Source of the DNA: Clostridiaceae bacterium
Lineage (GTDB): Bacteria > Bacillota > Clostridia > Oscillospirales > Butyricicoccaceae
NCBI GenBank assembly: GCA_016293155.1
Contig: JAEDEU010000036.1
Coordinates: 1 to 14,427, forward strand
DNA: 14,427 nucleotides
Reading direction: 5' to 3'
Numbering within the stretch: the stretch's first letter is position 1; each line of letters opens with the position of its first letter. Below are positions 1-7,329 of this stretch, in pieces. A model generated the notes under the pieces. The model ran no database searches and had not been told where the DNA came from. It saw only the letters and a list, made by a program, of their open reading frames with translations. The position numbers were made by a program, and so were the translations under genes.

Positions 1-41
1 AGCCGCCAACCGTCAGCGCAAAGGTCAGCGACTTTTCATAG

Positions 42-656
42 CCGGTTGCGGAGACTGTCGGCAAGGGCACCGGATTCAAAGGCACAATCACTGCAACCGT
101 CACCATCCAAAGCGGCAAAATTGCAGACATCGAGCTGGAAAACGAGGCGGATGACGAGCCGTTCTTCACCAACGCGAGTGCACTGACCGATACCATCATC
201 CAAGCACAGAATACGGAGGTTGATGTGGTTTCCGGCGCTACCTATTCTTCCAAGGGCATTCTTGAGGCCGTGGACAACGCACTCGCTCAGGCACTCAGCG
301 AGGAGGAAATTTTGGGATATCCGGACGGGCTTTACACCGGAGAGGCAATCATCTCAGAGGGATTTGACAAAAATGCAGGTTATCAGCGCTATACTGTCAC
401 AGCGGTTGTCTGCATCGAAAACGGCAAGATCCACTCGGTCTCCGTCACAACGGATGATGATGTACAAAACAACGGCCGCAATAAACGCTGGATTGCTATG
501 GCGTGTGATTCTGTTCCGTCCCAGCCCGTCGGTCTGACCGATCTCGGCGAGTGGGAATACGAAGCGGTATCCGGTGCCACCTATTCTTCGGATGCCATCC
601 GCGATGCCATTCACAATGCGCTCTCCGCAATCTCAAACGGAGGTGAAAGCGAATGA
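42..656 (+). CDS. FMN-binding domain protein, 5' end missing, in-frame TAG upstream
   Basis: Extracytoplasmic electron-carrier protein with two FMN-binding domains of the RnfG/NqrC C-terminal type. The first runs from about 75 to 290. It has the GKGTGFKG entry and ends in a DVVSGATYSS motif whose flavin-acceptor Thr codon is 240-242. The second follows (YPDGLYTGEA onward) and has EAVSGATYSS with Thr at 579-581. In this family ApbE attaches FMN covalently to that Thr. The reading frame is open from 42 to the TGA at 654-656. It also reads sensibly leftward (PPTVSAKVSDFS, bases 3-38) but is cut by TAG at 39-41. No start codon with a ribosome site exists between that stop and the first domain, so this is a 5'-partial gene with a nonsense mutation, or a sequence error. 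The stop overlaps the start of the next gene (ATGATG), so the two are translationally coupled. Family call is firm; integrity is uncertain. Confidence 0.8.
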   Translation, partial: PVAETVGKGTGFKGTITATVTIQSGKIADIELENEADDEPFFTNASALTDTIIQAQNTEVDVVSGATYSSKGILEAVDNALAQALSEEEILGYPDGLYTGEAIISEGFDKNAGYQRYTVTAVVCIENGKIHSVSVTTDDDVQNNGRNKRWIAMACDSVPSQPVGLTDLGEWEYEAVSGATYSSDAIRDAIHNALSAISNGGESE

Positions 657-1816
657 TGTCCGCGAAAAACAAAGGATTGCTCAGCACACTCAAAAAGAAG
701 CAAAATCGTATGCAGCTTGCACGTGCCATCGTACAGCTCCTCTGCCTGATACTCACACCCGCGATTTTCTCTCAGGCGCTGAGCGGCGTCAAGTCGTTCT
801 GCACTGCGGTTTCCGCGCGGCAGTTCCTCGGTTTTACCACCCCGATGGTGACGGCAATCGCACTGCTGATTTTCACCTTCCTGTTTGGACGGTTTTTCTG
901 CGGATGGATCTGCGCCTTTGGCGCGTACACCGAGCTGATTCACGCGCTCTTTGCGCCGCTGCGCAAGCGGCTGTGCAAAAACAAGCCGCTTTCCGCGCCC
1001 CCATGGGCCGTCAATCTGAAATATGGCATCCTGACCGCGATTCTCCTGATGTGTCTGCTCGGCATTGAGCAGTATCTCTCCGGAAAAGACCCGTGGGAAT
1101 GCTTTGCGCTGTTAGTCGGTCGAAATCCTTCTTTGATCCCGCCGATTGCAGGTGTCCTGTTCGCACTCGTCACCATCGGCAGCATCTTTTACAATCGCTT
1201 TTACTGCCGTTTCTTCTGCCCGCTCGGCGCACTGTTTGCACTGGTGGATCGTGCCCCGCTGTTTTCCATCCGCAAGCCGCGGGATGTATGCGGCAAGTGC
1301 CGCCTCTGCTCCATGAAATGCCCGATGGGCATTGAGCTGTATGCCATGGACGAAGTACAAAACGGTGAATGCATCAAATGTATGCAGTGCACCGCGCACT
1401 GTCCCCGCAGCAACAATCACCTCTCGCTCTGCGGCATACGCTTGCGGCATCTTCCGATTACGTTCGGCGCGGCAGCGGCACTGCTGCTGTTCTGCATCTC
1501 CACCACCGGTGTATTTTCTTCCGGCGCGGCACAGACGAGTGCAGCTGCTTCCTATACCGACGGCACCTACACCGGCTCCGGCGCGGGCTATAACGGCATC
1601 CTGACGGTTGAAGTCACCGTTTCAGGCGGCAAAATCACGGAAATCGAAATCACCGACACCTCGGATGATACCGCGTTTCTCAACAATGCTTCTGCCGGTG
1701 TCATTCCCGCTGTTCTTGCACAGCAGAGCACCGCGGTAGACACCGTGTCCGGTGCAACCTTCAGCTCGAACGGCATTCTCTCCGCAGTCGATGATGCACT
1801 GTCCAAGGCACAGTAA
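653..1816 (+). CDS. NapH/NosR-like 4Fe-4S membrane protein with C-terminal FMN-binding domain
   Basis: Membrane redox protein of 387 aa that should pass electrons from the membrane or cytoplasm to a covalently bound outer flavin. Hydrophobic segments lie near residues 21-45, 62-85, 120-140, 163-182 and 265-285. FCGWICAFGAY (82-92) and FYCRFFCPLGA (183-193) are the paired Cys motifs typical of NapH/NosR/CcoG-like proteins. Two 4Fe-4S motifs follow: C213-x2-C216-x2-C219-x3-C223 and C240-x2-C243-x2-C246-x3-C250. After the last membrane segment an Ala/Ser linker leads into an FMN-binding domain (about 300-387) ending in DTVSGATFSS, with Thr369 as expected flavin acceptor. The start at 653 has GGAGGTG at 639-645, seven bases upstream; an ATG at 656 is an alternative. 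Partner of the overlapping FMN-binding protein upstream. The last 21 codons are duplicated at 12534-12599. Confidence 0.88.
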   Translation: MMSAKNKGLLSTLKKKQNRMQLARAIVQLLCLILTPAIFSQALSGVKSFCTAVSARQFLGFTTPMVTAIALLIFTFLFGRFFCGWICAFGAYTELIHALFAPLRKRLCKNKPLSAPPWAVNLKYGILTAILLMCLLGIEQYLSGKDPWECFALLVGRNPSLIPPIAGVLFALVTIGSIFYNRFYCRFFCPLGALFALVDRAPLFSIRKPRDVCGKCRLCSMKCPMGIELYAMDEVQNGECIKCMQCTAHCPRSNNHLSLCGIRLRHLPITFGAAAALLLFCISTTGVFSSGAAQTSAAASYTDGTYTGSGAGYNGILTVEVTVSGGKITEIEITDTSDDTAFLNNASAGVIPAVLAQQSTAVDTVSGATFSSNGILSAVDDALSKAQ

Positions 1817-1894
1817 CGAATGACTGCTGTATTCATTTGAATTTTTGGGGATAAAATAAGACCGCAGGGCGTTGGCCTTGCGGTCTTTTGCTAT
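1751..1894. repeat. Direct repeat copy 1 (gene end plus terminator), left border of glycan operon
   Basis: Matches 12534-12676. The first 110 bases align without gaps with 10 mismatches. The hairpin then differs in its loop and by two T's, and identity stops at TGCTAT in both copies. It contains the last codons of the NapH/FMN gene and its terminator. Together the copies bracket the eight-gene minus-strand operon. Confidence 0.9.
1858..1889. terminator. Bidirectional intrinsic terminator between the two convergent operons
   Basis: A 13-bp stem (1858-1870 with 1875-1887, one G-T pair) closes a GTTG loop. It is followed by TTTT on the + strand and by ATTTTATCC on the - strand. It lies 41 bases after the stop of the NapH/FMN gene and about 70 bases past the stop of the acyltransferase gene transcribed toward it, so it probably ends both transcripts. 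Confidence 0.88.
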
Positions 1895-1959
1895 AACATC
1901 AGCTTTTTCACCGAAATGATGGAGCGAATGAAATCATGTGCCGATCCTGCCGGAACAGA

Positions 1960-3030
1960 TCAATTGTCAGGGCTGTCGTGCTGACGGAGAATCGGTATTA
2001 TAATCACCCGTTCCAATCGCTTGCGTACCGACTCCACCAGCAGCCCCAAAACGAGAATGACTGCAACCGCGCAGAGCAGATCAATAAATATCATCGGTGT
2101 CCCCTCGTATATCGGATTGTGAAAAATCCGGTTCCACCAGACAACACCGGAGCGCCCGCCGTGAAACAGATAGATGCCAAACGTGGCAGAGGCAAGCCCA
2201 TTGATTACACGGTTTTCCCTCAGCCGGAGATTTTTGCACATCAGGAACAGTGTGACAGACAGCGCTGCCATCATGACCGTGTTCGGTCGCCAGAAATAAA
2301 TCGCGCTGATCGGGAATACCTCCTCAAAATGATCGCCAAACCGTTCCCAAAATGCCATAAATGCGATCAAAATCGCCCAAAGCGCCAAATGTGTCAGCAG
2401 CCATCCCTTCCAGGTGCGCAGTCGGAACGGCGGATCGTATTTGCGGATATATCCCGCAAAGCAGTACAGTACAATCAGCCAGAAAAAACGGCTGTAATAC
2501 CAAAAACCCTCCGGATTATCCTCCAACACTCCCAGAAGCGTGGGCAAAATGCAGAACACCGTCATCTGGAATACCAGCAGCCATCTATACTCCCCGCGCG
2601 AAAGTGTGTTCAGCAATCGGTTGAGGAAGGGCGCACAAAAATATAGCAGCAGATAAGCAGTCGCATACCACCAGATATGAAAGCTCAGCGGAAATACGAT
2701 CTCAAAAAACGCCTGCAGATCAAATTCCTCCGGTTTGAGCGTATAGTAAGCCGCCGAGGACAAAACAGAGTAAAATAACACCTGCATCCACAGCAAAAAT
2801 GCCTTTTGAGCCCGAAACGGGCGCTCCTGTGCCGATAAGAAATATCCGGAGAGCAATCCAAAGCTGTTCACGCCCAGCTCACCGAAGTGATAGAACACAT
2901 CAATCGCCAGCTTCCCGCCGCCCTGCATCTTCTGCCACGTGTAATCTGCGTTCCATGTATAATGGAACACCACGATCATCACGATAGCCAGCACCCGAAG
3001 AAGCTCGAAATTACTGTCCCGCCTGCGCAT
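1960..3030 (-). CDS. Acyltransferase-3 family membrane protein (glycan O-acyltransferase)
   Basis: Integral membrane acyltransferase of about 356 aa, OafA/WecH/NodX-like, expected to transfer acetyl or another short acyl group to a sugar hydroxyl. The N-terminal pattern RRRDSNFELLR followed by the first membrane helix ending in VVFHY is typical; His23 is the likely catalytic His. About ten hydrophobic segments follow, with FGIYLFHGG near the last quarter, a conserved position in the family. I chose the ATG at 3030 because it overlaps the upstream TGA as ATGA, as at other junctions of this operon; a GTG at 3045 would add five residues but has no ribosome site. Last gene of the operon and the only clear polytopic membrane protein in it. 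Substrate is inferred from context: probably the CMP-activated sugar glycan. Confidence 0.85.
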   Translation of the reverse strand: MRRRDSNFELLRVLAIVMIVVFHYTWNADYTWQKMQGGGKLAIDVFYHFGELGVNSFGLLSGYFLSAQERPFRAQKAFLLWMQVLFYSVLSSAAYYTLKPEEFDLQAFFEIVFPLSFHIWWYATAYLLLYFCAPFLNRLLNTLSRGEYRWLLVFQMTVFCILPTLLGVLEDNPEGFWYYSRFFWLIVLYCFAGYIRKYDPPFRLRTWKGWLLTHLALWAILIAFMAFWERFGDHFEEVFPISAIYFWRPNTVMMAALSVTLFLMCKNLRLRENRVINGLASATFGIYLFHGGRSGVVWWNRIFHNPIYEGTPMIFIDLLCAVAVILVLGLLVESVRKRLERVIIIPILRQHDSPDN

Positions 3031-3692
3031 CAGTTTTCTGTGCACAGGCAGATCAGCGCGGGATAAATCTCATCCGCAGAGGCAAGCACGCCGACATTTG
3101 CCTGCTCCTGTGCCTGCGCTGCATTTCGAAATCCGAGACCATAGGTCACTGCCAGAAAATCCATTCCCGCCTGTTCTGCACCGATTGCGTCAAAAACACT
3201 GTCACCGATGAGCACGCTGTCCTGCTCTGGAATATTCAGTGTACGGCACACTCGGTGCAGGAGCACTTTCTTGTCACAGCCGGCGCTGCCATCAAACGCA
3301 CAAATACAGTCGAAATAGTCCGATACACCTAGATTTTGGAGCATTTTTTCTGCAAATCGCTCATGTTTGAGCGTCGCAAGTGCAATCCTGATTCCTGCAT
3401 CCTTCAGGCGGCGCAGTGTCCGCTCCATACCGTCATACAAATGCGCGAGATACATCCCCTTTTCCTGATAAAGCTCACGGTAAATCTGCATTGCGCGTTC
3501 GGAAAGCGCCCTGTCCATACCGTAAACCTTGCGGAAACCGGCATCCACGTGCCCCCCGATCACTCCCTCGTACTGCTCGCGCGGTGCGGGCACATAGCCC
3601 AGCTGCGCTGCGCCGTGATCGTAGCAGTACAAAATCCCCTCAGAGGTATCGGCAAGCGTGCCGTCAAAATCAAAAATTGCCAGCCGCTTCAT
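3030..3692 (-). CDS. HAD phosphatase, phosphoglycolate-phosphatase-like (subfamily IA)
   Basis: Soluble phosphatase of about 220 aa. All four HAD motifs are visible: DFDGTLADT (nucleophile Asp8, acid/base Asp10), ALATLK (Thr107), CDKK (Lys141/142) and LIGDSVFDAIGA (Asp164, Asp168). The helical cap between residues about 15 and 85 is the Gph/PGP type. The ribosome site AAAGGAG at 3701-3707 is 8 bases from the ATG at 3692 and only 2 from the ATG at 3698, so the start is taken at 3692. It begins 2 bases after the glycosyltransferase stop and its own stop overlaps the acyltransferase start. Sialate-9-phosphate phosphatases belong to the same HAD subclass, so removing phosphate from a sugar or ulosonate phosphate before CMP activation is a reasonable guess; the substrate is not shown by the sequence. 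Confidence 0.88.
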   Translation of the reverse strand: MKRLAIFDFDGTLADTSEGILYCYDHGAAQLGYVPAPREQYEGVIGGHVDAGFRKVYGMDRALSERAMQIYRELYQEKGMYLAHLYDGMERTLRRLKDAGIRIALATLKHERFAEKMLQNLGVSDYFDCICAFDGSAGCDKKVLLHRVCRTLNIPEQDSVLIGDSVFDAIGAEQAGMDFLAVTYGLGFRNAAQAQEQANVGVLASADEIYPALICLCTEN

Positions 3693-3694
3693 TG

Positions 3695-5224
3695 TCATTT
3701 CTCCTTTGCATGTGCGATGTAATCCTTGAGGCGCCGCTCGGTCGCGGCAAGCACGCCCTCAAGCACGCGAATCTTTTCGCGTTCGGATTCAGAAATCCCG
3801 TGTATATCCACGGTCAGTCCGGTGTATTTCAGTTCTTTTCTGCTGTTCATCCGGTTCACCCTTTCCAGTACCTTATCGTTGCTTGAATAGACATAAACCA
3901 CCTCACTGCTGCCATCCGAGTAATCCAGCAGCAGCGGACGCACACGGGAGAACACCGTGTTATCCTCCCCATCAAAATACAGATGCTGCTCCTGCTCATT
4001 CAGAAAAATCACCGTACCGCGCTCTTTTTGGAGAATTGCTTTGACCACGCGAAGCTTATCGAAAACAGTTTGATCCAGCCGGTCGGAGATCACATAGCAT
4101 TCCGCGCCGTCCTCCAACGGCAGAAAGGCACATGCCTCCCCGCACAGCTCACCGAGCAGCAGTTCATTTGCATCCGTTGCGGCAGTATGTACATCCAGCT
4201 CACGGAGCAGCTGGGAAACTGCATCATAACGCACCAGATGTCGATAATCATTCAGTATCCGATCGTCAAAGCTGACTGCACACTTGGCACTGCCGCCGAG
4301 TGAGCGCACCGCAGTAGAGTATGCCGCAATCGCCTTGTCAAACACAACATTTGCACAGAACGGCAGCAGCTCGGATGGCATGGCAAACGGCAGCACAGTC
4401 GCATCCCCATGGAAGATTTCATCATAGCATCCCGCGATATCGTCCGGATGCGGCTTGATAACGATGGCTTTGTCCTGTAGGAAAATATCTGCAAACAGCG
4501 TGTACAACCGGTGCTGTTCCTCCAACGGCATCAGTCCCAAATTTGCAAAATGCTGCGTCAGGATCAGTCCCGCCGGAGACGGAACGGCTTCGCGCTTGCA
4601 GCCGAAAAACGCCAATACCCGGTCTAATTCCGGCAGCTCCAGGTTCTCCAGAATCTGCACCACAGAGAAATCAGTCATTTTGTCGTTCTGATACCCCGGC
4701 TGCTGCCTGTTGACATCGGCGAAAATCCGCTGTGCGCAGCTGTTGTCACCGAATAATCCGAGCATATCATACAACTGCCGCTGTGTTTTGTTGCGGCTCA
4801 TGTTCGAAAGTGCAAATTCACGGTCGGACAGCACACCGCATCCCTCTTCAAAGCAGCTGTACGGCAGCTTTGAGGTGACAACCATCCACCCAAACGGGAA
4901 ATGATCGGGACACAGATACAGCTCATCCTGTGCCGTGACCGGAACAGGGAGCCGCTTTTTCATTCGATGACAGCAGATCTTCAGCGTAACCGGAATCGGT
5001 ATCCTGCGCCGTTCCAGACTGCGGGACAGATCCATGACCTCGCCCTCCGGCAGCAGAAAAATCTCGTCAAAAATGCCCGATGCCCGGTATCTGCCGATAA
5101 ATGCCACGGAATTTTTATGGATATCTGAGAGCAGGAGCACGGTTTTGCGCTCGGTCGGATGCGTCATACAGTGCAGTACACAGCAGAGGATATGGTAGGT
5201 TGTCAATGCGTAATAAATTCTCAT
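3695..5224 (-). CDS. GT-B glycosyltransferase, polysialyltransferase/GT52-like (second copy)
   Basis: Predicted cytoplasmic glycosyltransferase of 509 aa related to bacterial sialyltransferases of the GT38/GT52 type. The N-terminus (MRIYYALTTYHILCC) is a Rossmann-type first strand. CFEEGCG (125-130) fits the D/E-D/E-G motif of the acceptor/catalytic base region, VIKPHPDD (255-262) fits the HP motif that contacts the CMP donor, and YSTAV (302-306) fits the Ser/Thr motif. It shares ELLPF after the KPHP block with the other GT of this operon, so the two are related but divergent. Start: AAGGTG at 5231-5236 stands 6 bases from the ATG at 5224, which beats the GTG at 5233 that overlaps the previous stop. 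CMP-sugar use is supported by the NeuA-type gene in the operon. Exact acceptor and linkage unknown; the C-terminal ~180 aa match nothing I recognise. Confidence 0.72.
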   Translation of the reverse strand: MRIYYALTTYHILCCVLHCMTHPTERKTVLLLSDIHKNSVAFIGRYRASGIFDEIFLLPEGEVMDLSRSLERRRIPIPVTLKICCHRMKKRLPVPVTAQDELYLCPDHFPFGWMVVTSKLPYSCFEEGCGVLSDREFALSNMSRNKTQRQLYDMLGLFGDNSCAQRIFADVNRQQPGYQNDKMTDFSVVQILENLELPELDRVLAFFGCKREAVPSPAGLILTQHFANLGLMPLEEQHRLYTLFADIFLQDKAIVIKPHPDDIAGCYDEIFHGDATVLPFAMPSELLPFCANVVFDKAIAAYSTAVRSLGGSAKCAVSFDDRILNDYRHLVRYDAVSQLLRELDVHTAATDANELLLGELCGEACAFLPLEDGAECYVISDRLDQTVFDKLRVVKAILQKERGTVIFLNEQEQHLYFDGEDNTVFSRVRPLLLDYSDGSSEVVYVYSSNDKVLERVNRMNSRKELKYTGLTVDIHGISESEREKIRVLEGVLAATERRLKDYIAHAKEK

Positions 5225-5229
5225 ATGCG

Positions 5230-7329
5230 TCACCTTACGTATTCGTTACGGATCAGATCGGCGAGCGTACCGGTTTGATAGCCGCTCGTGCCAACGGCAC
5301 GGTTGACCGGATAGTCAGCAAACAGGTTTTTGAAATATTTGATCTGGGAGATCACGAAACGTGCGACTTCATACGCATCACGTCCACTGATGTTGTACAT
5401 ACAGGGATACTGCGCAAAGGCAGCGAGGTAGTCCGCTGCAAAATCACAAATACCGGACTGAATTTCGCGGATCATATCAAATCCCTCGGTCTCAGGGAGA
5501 TCAAAGGAGTACGCGATTTCGCCGTTCTGATCGTAATAGAAGCCGGTAAAGGACGGGGACGGAGAAGCGAGCATGATTTCGATCAGCACGCTGTACAGCC
5601 GCCTTACAGAATGGCTCTTCTTCAAATCCGTATTCAGGCGCTGTGAAAACAGATAAGCATCCATTTTGCCGTTCAGCAGCGGAGCCTCAATGATGTTCTG
5701 ATCGTGCAGGTAATTTGCGCCTGCAACCGCTCCGGTCACCTCGCAGCCGAGCTTCCACTCCTCTTCGATGAGATACCGCAGCGCAGAAAATCCGCTCGCC
5801 GCCCAGCCGACATCAATCAGGCAGATCTTTTTTGCATCGCCGATTTTCTGCGCATAGTACTGCTTTGCCGCTCCCGCTCCGGCATCACGCTTTTTATCTA
5901 TCAGAGACCAGTTGCTGATAAAGCACGCGACTACGCTTTCGTAATTTTCCTTGGTGAGCACAGTATCCTCTGAAAACCCGAACTGCATGAGACGCTCAAT
6001 CATCTCCTCCTGATCCATCGCTTCACACAGCTCGCGCAGTGTGAGCTGCTTGGAAATCTTATATTTGAGGAAGCGCAGCAGGTATTCGTTCCGGAACGCG
6101 CCAGAGGTCAGAGTGGTTGCCGCCGCACGCGACCAGTAAACATACTCCGTCGTATCTTCCGGAAACATCCGGTCATAAACCTGCTTCAGGATATCGCCGT
6201 CGCGCGAGAGAAAGAACACCTTGTCAATATGCTCACGCTCCACCTTCTGATGGATAAAATTACAGTATCCGAGCACAAACAATCCCGCATAGCTGTAGCC
6301 GAACTCATAATAGGCGCTTGCCTTACATATGCCGCTGCACAGCTTATTGTTCAAAATGCCGCGGTATGCCGAACCAACCAGCGCGGTGAGGTCATATGCT
6401 CTGTGACTTCCGCCCAGTGATGCAACATTGCGCATGAACACCGCTTCCAGACCGTGCTCTTTGGCACTCGTGACATCCGCAGCATAGCTGTCACCGATAT
6501 GCAGAATGCGTTTGTTCGGGTATTTTTCCTTTACCATGTCATATAGTCCGCCTTGCCGCTTGGACACGCCGTATTCATTCGAGACGATCAGCTCATCCGG
6601 CTCGAACCCACATTTTTTCACCATTTGGGCGATAGACTCCGCAGGCAGATACATATCAGTCACAGCAATGACCTCCTTGTTCAGGCTGCGTGCAAGCTGA
6701 TAGATCTGCTTCAGATAGGGATGCGGCTGCACGAGAGCCAGCTCGATCTGCGCCTCCACTGCCGCGCCGTAGTGCGGGTCAACAATGAAATATCGGCTGA
6801 GCTGCTGATAAATTTCCACCAGTGTGACCTCATTCGTACCGTTTTTCTCCAGATTTCTTGCCCGTGCCTGCTTTTCCGCAAGCACACGGTAACGGTAAAA
6901 GCCCGGGCACTTCAGCCTTTCTCCAACCAGATAGAACACCGCTTTCGGATCATCAAACGGACGCAGCAGCAGTGTGTCAAAGACATCGAACGAAATCACA
7001 TCGTGTACCAGTATCTTTTTCGCCATAAACGGATAGCTCAGACGCTTGATATGCTCGGTCTCCGGTTTATCAAGATACGGTCGGGTTGTATAATTGCGCC
7101 GCTTTACCGCACTGACGCGGTTATGCCGCGGACCGCTTCCGGCAAGCGCCGCAATGGATAGAAAAAACAGATATACCGCTTTGCGCGGGGCACACATATC
7201 CGGCTTACCCTCTCGATAAAACGAATGCAGCACCCAGCCATTCCATGTTGTAGCGGCGCGGACGATCTTTCGTTTGACGCGGGATGCCCTTTTTCGGACA
7301 GTGCAAAGCCCCGCTTGCAAAAAATTCAT
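5230..7329 (-). CDS. Large HAD-superfamily protein, COG5610-like, in glycan operon
   Basis: Protein of 699 aa. A basic N-terminus with a short hydrophobic stretch (about 51-64) is followed by a HAD domain: SFDVFDTLL (Asp115, Thr119), IAVTDMYL (Thr224), SKRQGG (Lys257) and HIGDSYAAD (Asp280, Asp285). Motif I is D-V-F-D-T, so the usual second Asp at +2 is Phe, as in dehalogenase-type HADs. A second domain begins near 340 and holds VFFLSRDGDIL (371-381) and YWSRAAATTLT; this two-part layout is what I recall for COG5610 proteins, which often sit in surface polysaccharide loci. The ATG overlaps the aldolase stop as ATGA, with AAGGA about 9-10 bases upstream. Role unknown: phosphatase, phosphotransferase or glycosyl-transfer partner are all possible. 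It appears related to the 445-aa first protein of the operon. Confidence 0.75.
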   Translation of the reverse strand: MNFLQAGLCTVRKRASRVKRKIVRAATTWNGWVLHSFYREGKPDMCAPRKAVYLFFLSIAALAGSGPRHNRVSAVKRRNYTTRPYLDKPETEHIKRLSYPFMAKKILVHDVISFDVFDTLLLRPFDDPKAVFYLVGERLKCPGFYRYRVLAEKQARARNLEKNGTNEVTLVEIYQQLSRYFIVDPHYGAAVEAQIELALVQPHPYLKQIYQLARSLNKEVIAVTDMYLPAESIAQMVKKCGFEPDELIVSNEYGVSKRQGGLYDMVKEKYPNKRILHIGDSYAADVTSAKEHGLEAVFMRNVASLGGSHRAYDLTALVGSAYRGILNNKLCSGICKASAYYEFGYSYAGLFVLGYCNFIHQKVEREHIDKVFFLSRDGDILKQVYDRMFPEDTTEYVYWSRAAATTLTSGAFRNEYLLRFLKYKISKQLTLRELCEAMDQEEMIERLMQFGFSEDTVLTKENYESVVACFISNWSLIDKKRDAGAGAAKQYYAQKIGDAKKICLIDVGWAASGFSALRYLIEEEWKLGCEVTGAVAGANYLHDQNIIEAPLLNGKMDAYLFSQRLNTDLKKSHSVRRLYSVLIEIMLASPSPSFTGFYYDQNGEIAYSFDLPETEGFDMIREIQSGICDFAADYLAAFAQYPCMYNISGRDAYEVARFVISQIKYFKNLFADYPVNRAVGTSGYQTGTLADLIRNEYVR
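5231..5236 (-). promoter_or_regulatory. Ribosome binding site that sets the start of the GT at 5224
   Basis: AAGGTG on the - strand, overlapping the stop codon of the preceding HAD gene and 6 bases from the ATG at 5224-5222. The alternative GTG at 5233 lies inside this site and so is unlikely to be used. Confidence 0.6.

Noticed and set aside
574..1068. 164-codon + strand frame overlapping the FMN and NapH-like genes
   Set aside because: Different frame of two well supported overlapping genes; no motif.
1936..2646. Long + strand reading frame opposite the acyltransferase gene
   Set aside because: Composition is Gln/Arg/Pro-rich with no motif, no ribosome site, and it is antisense to a clear membrane acyltransferase.
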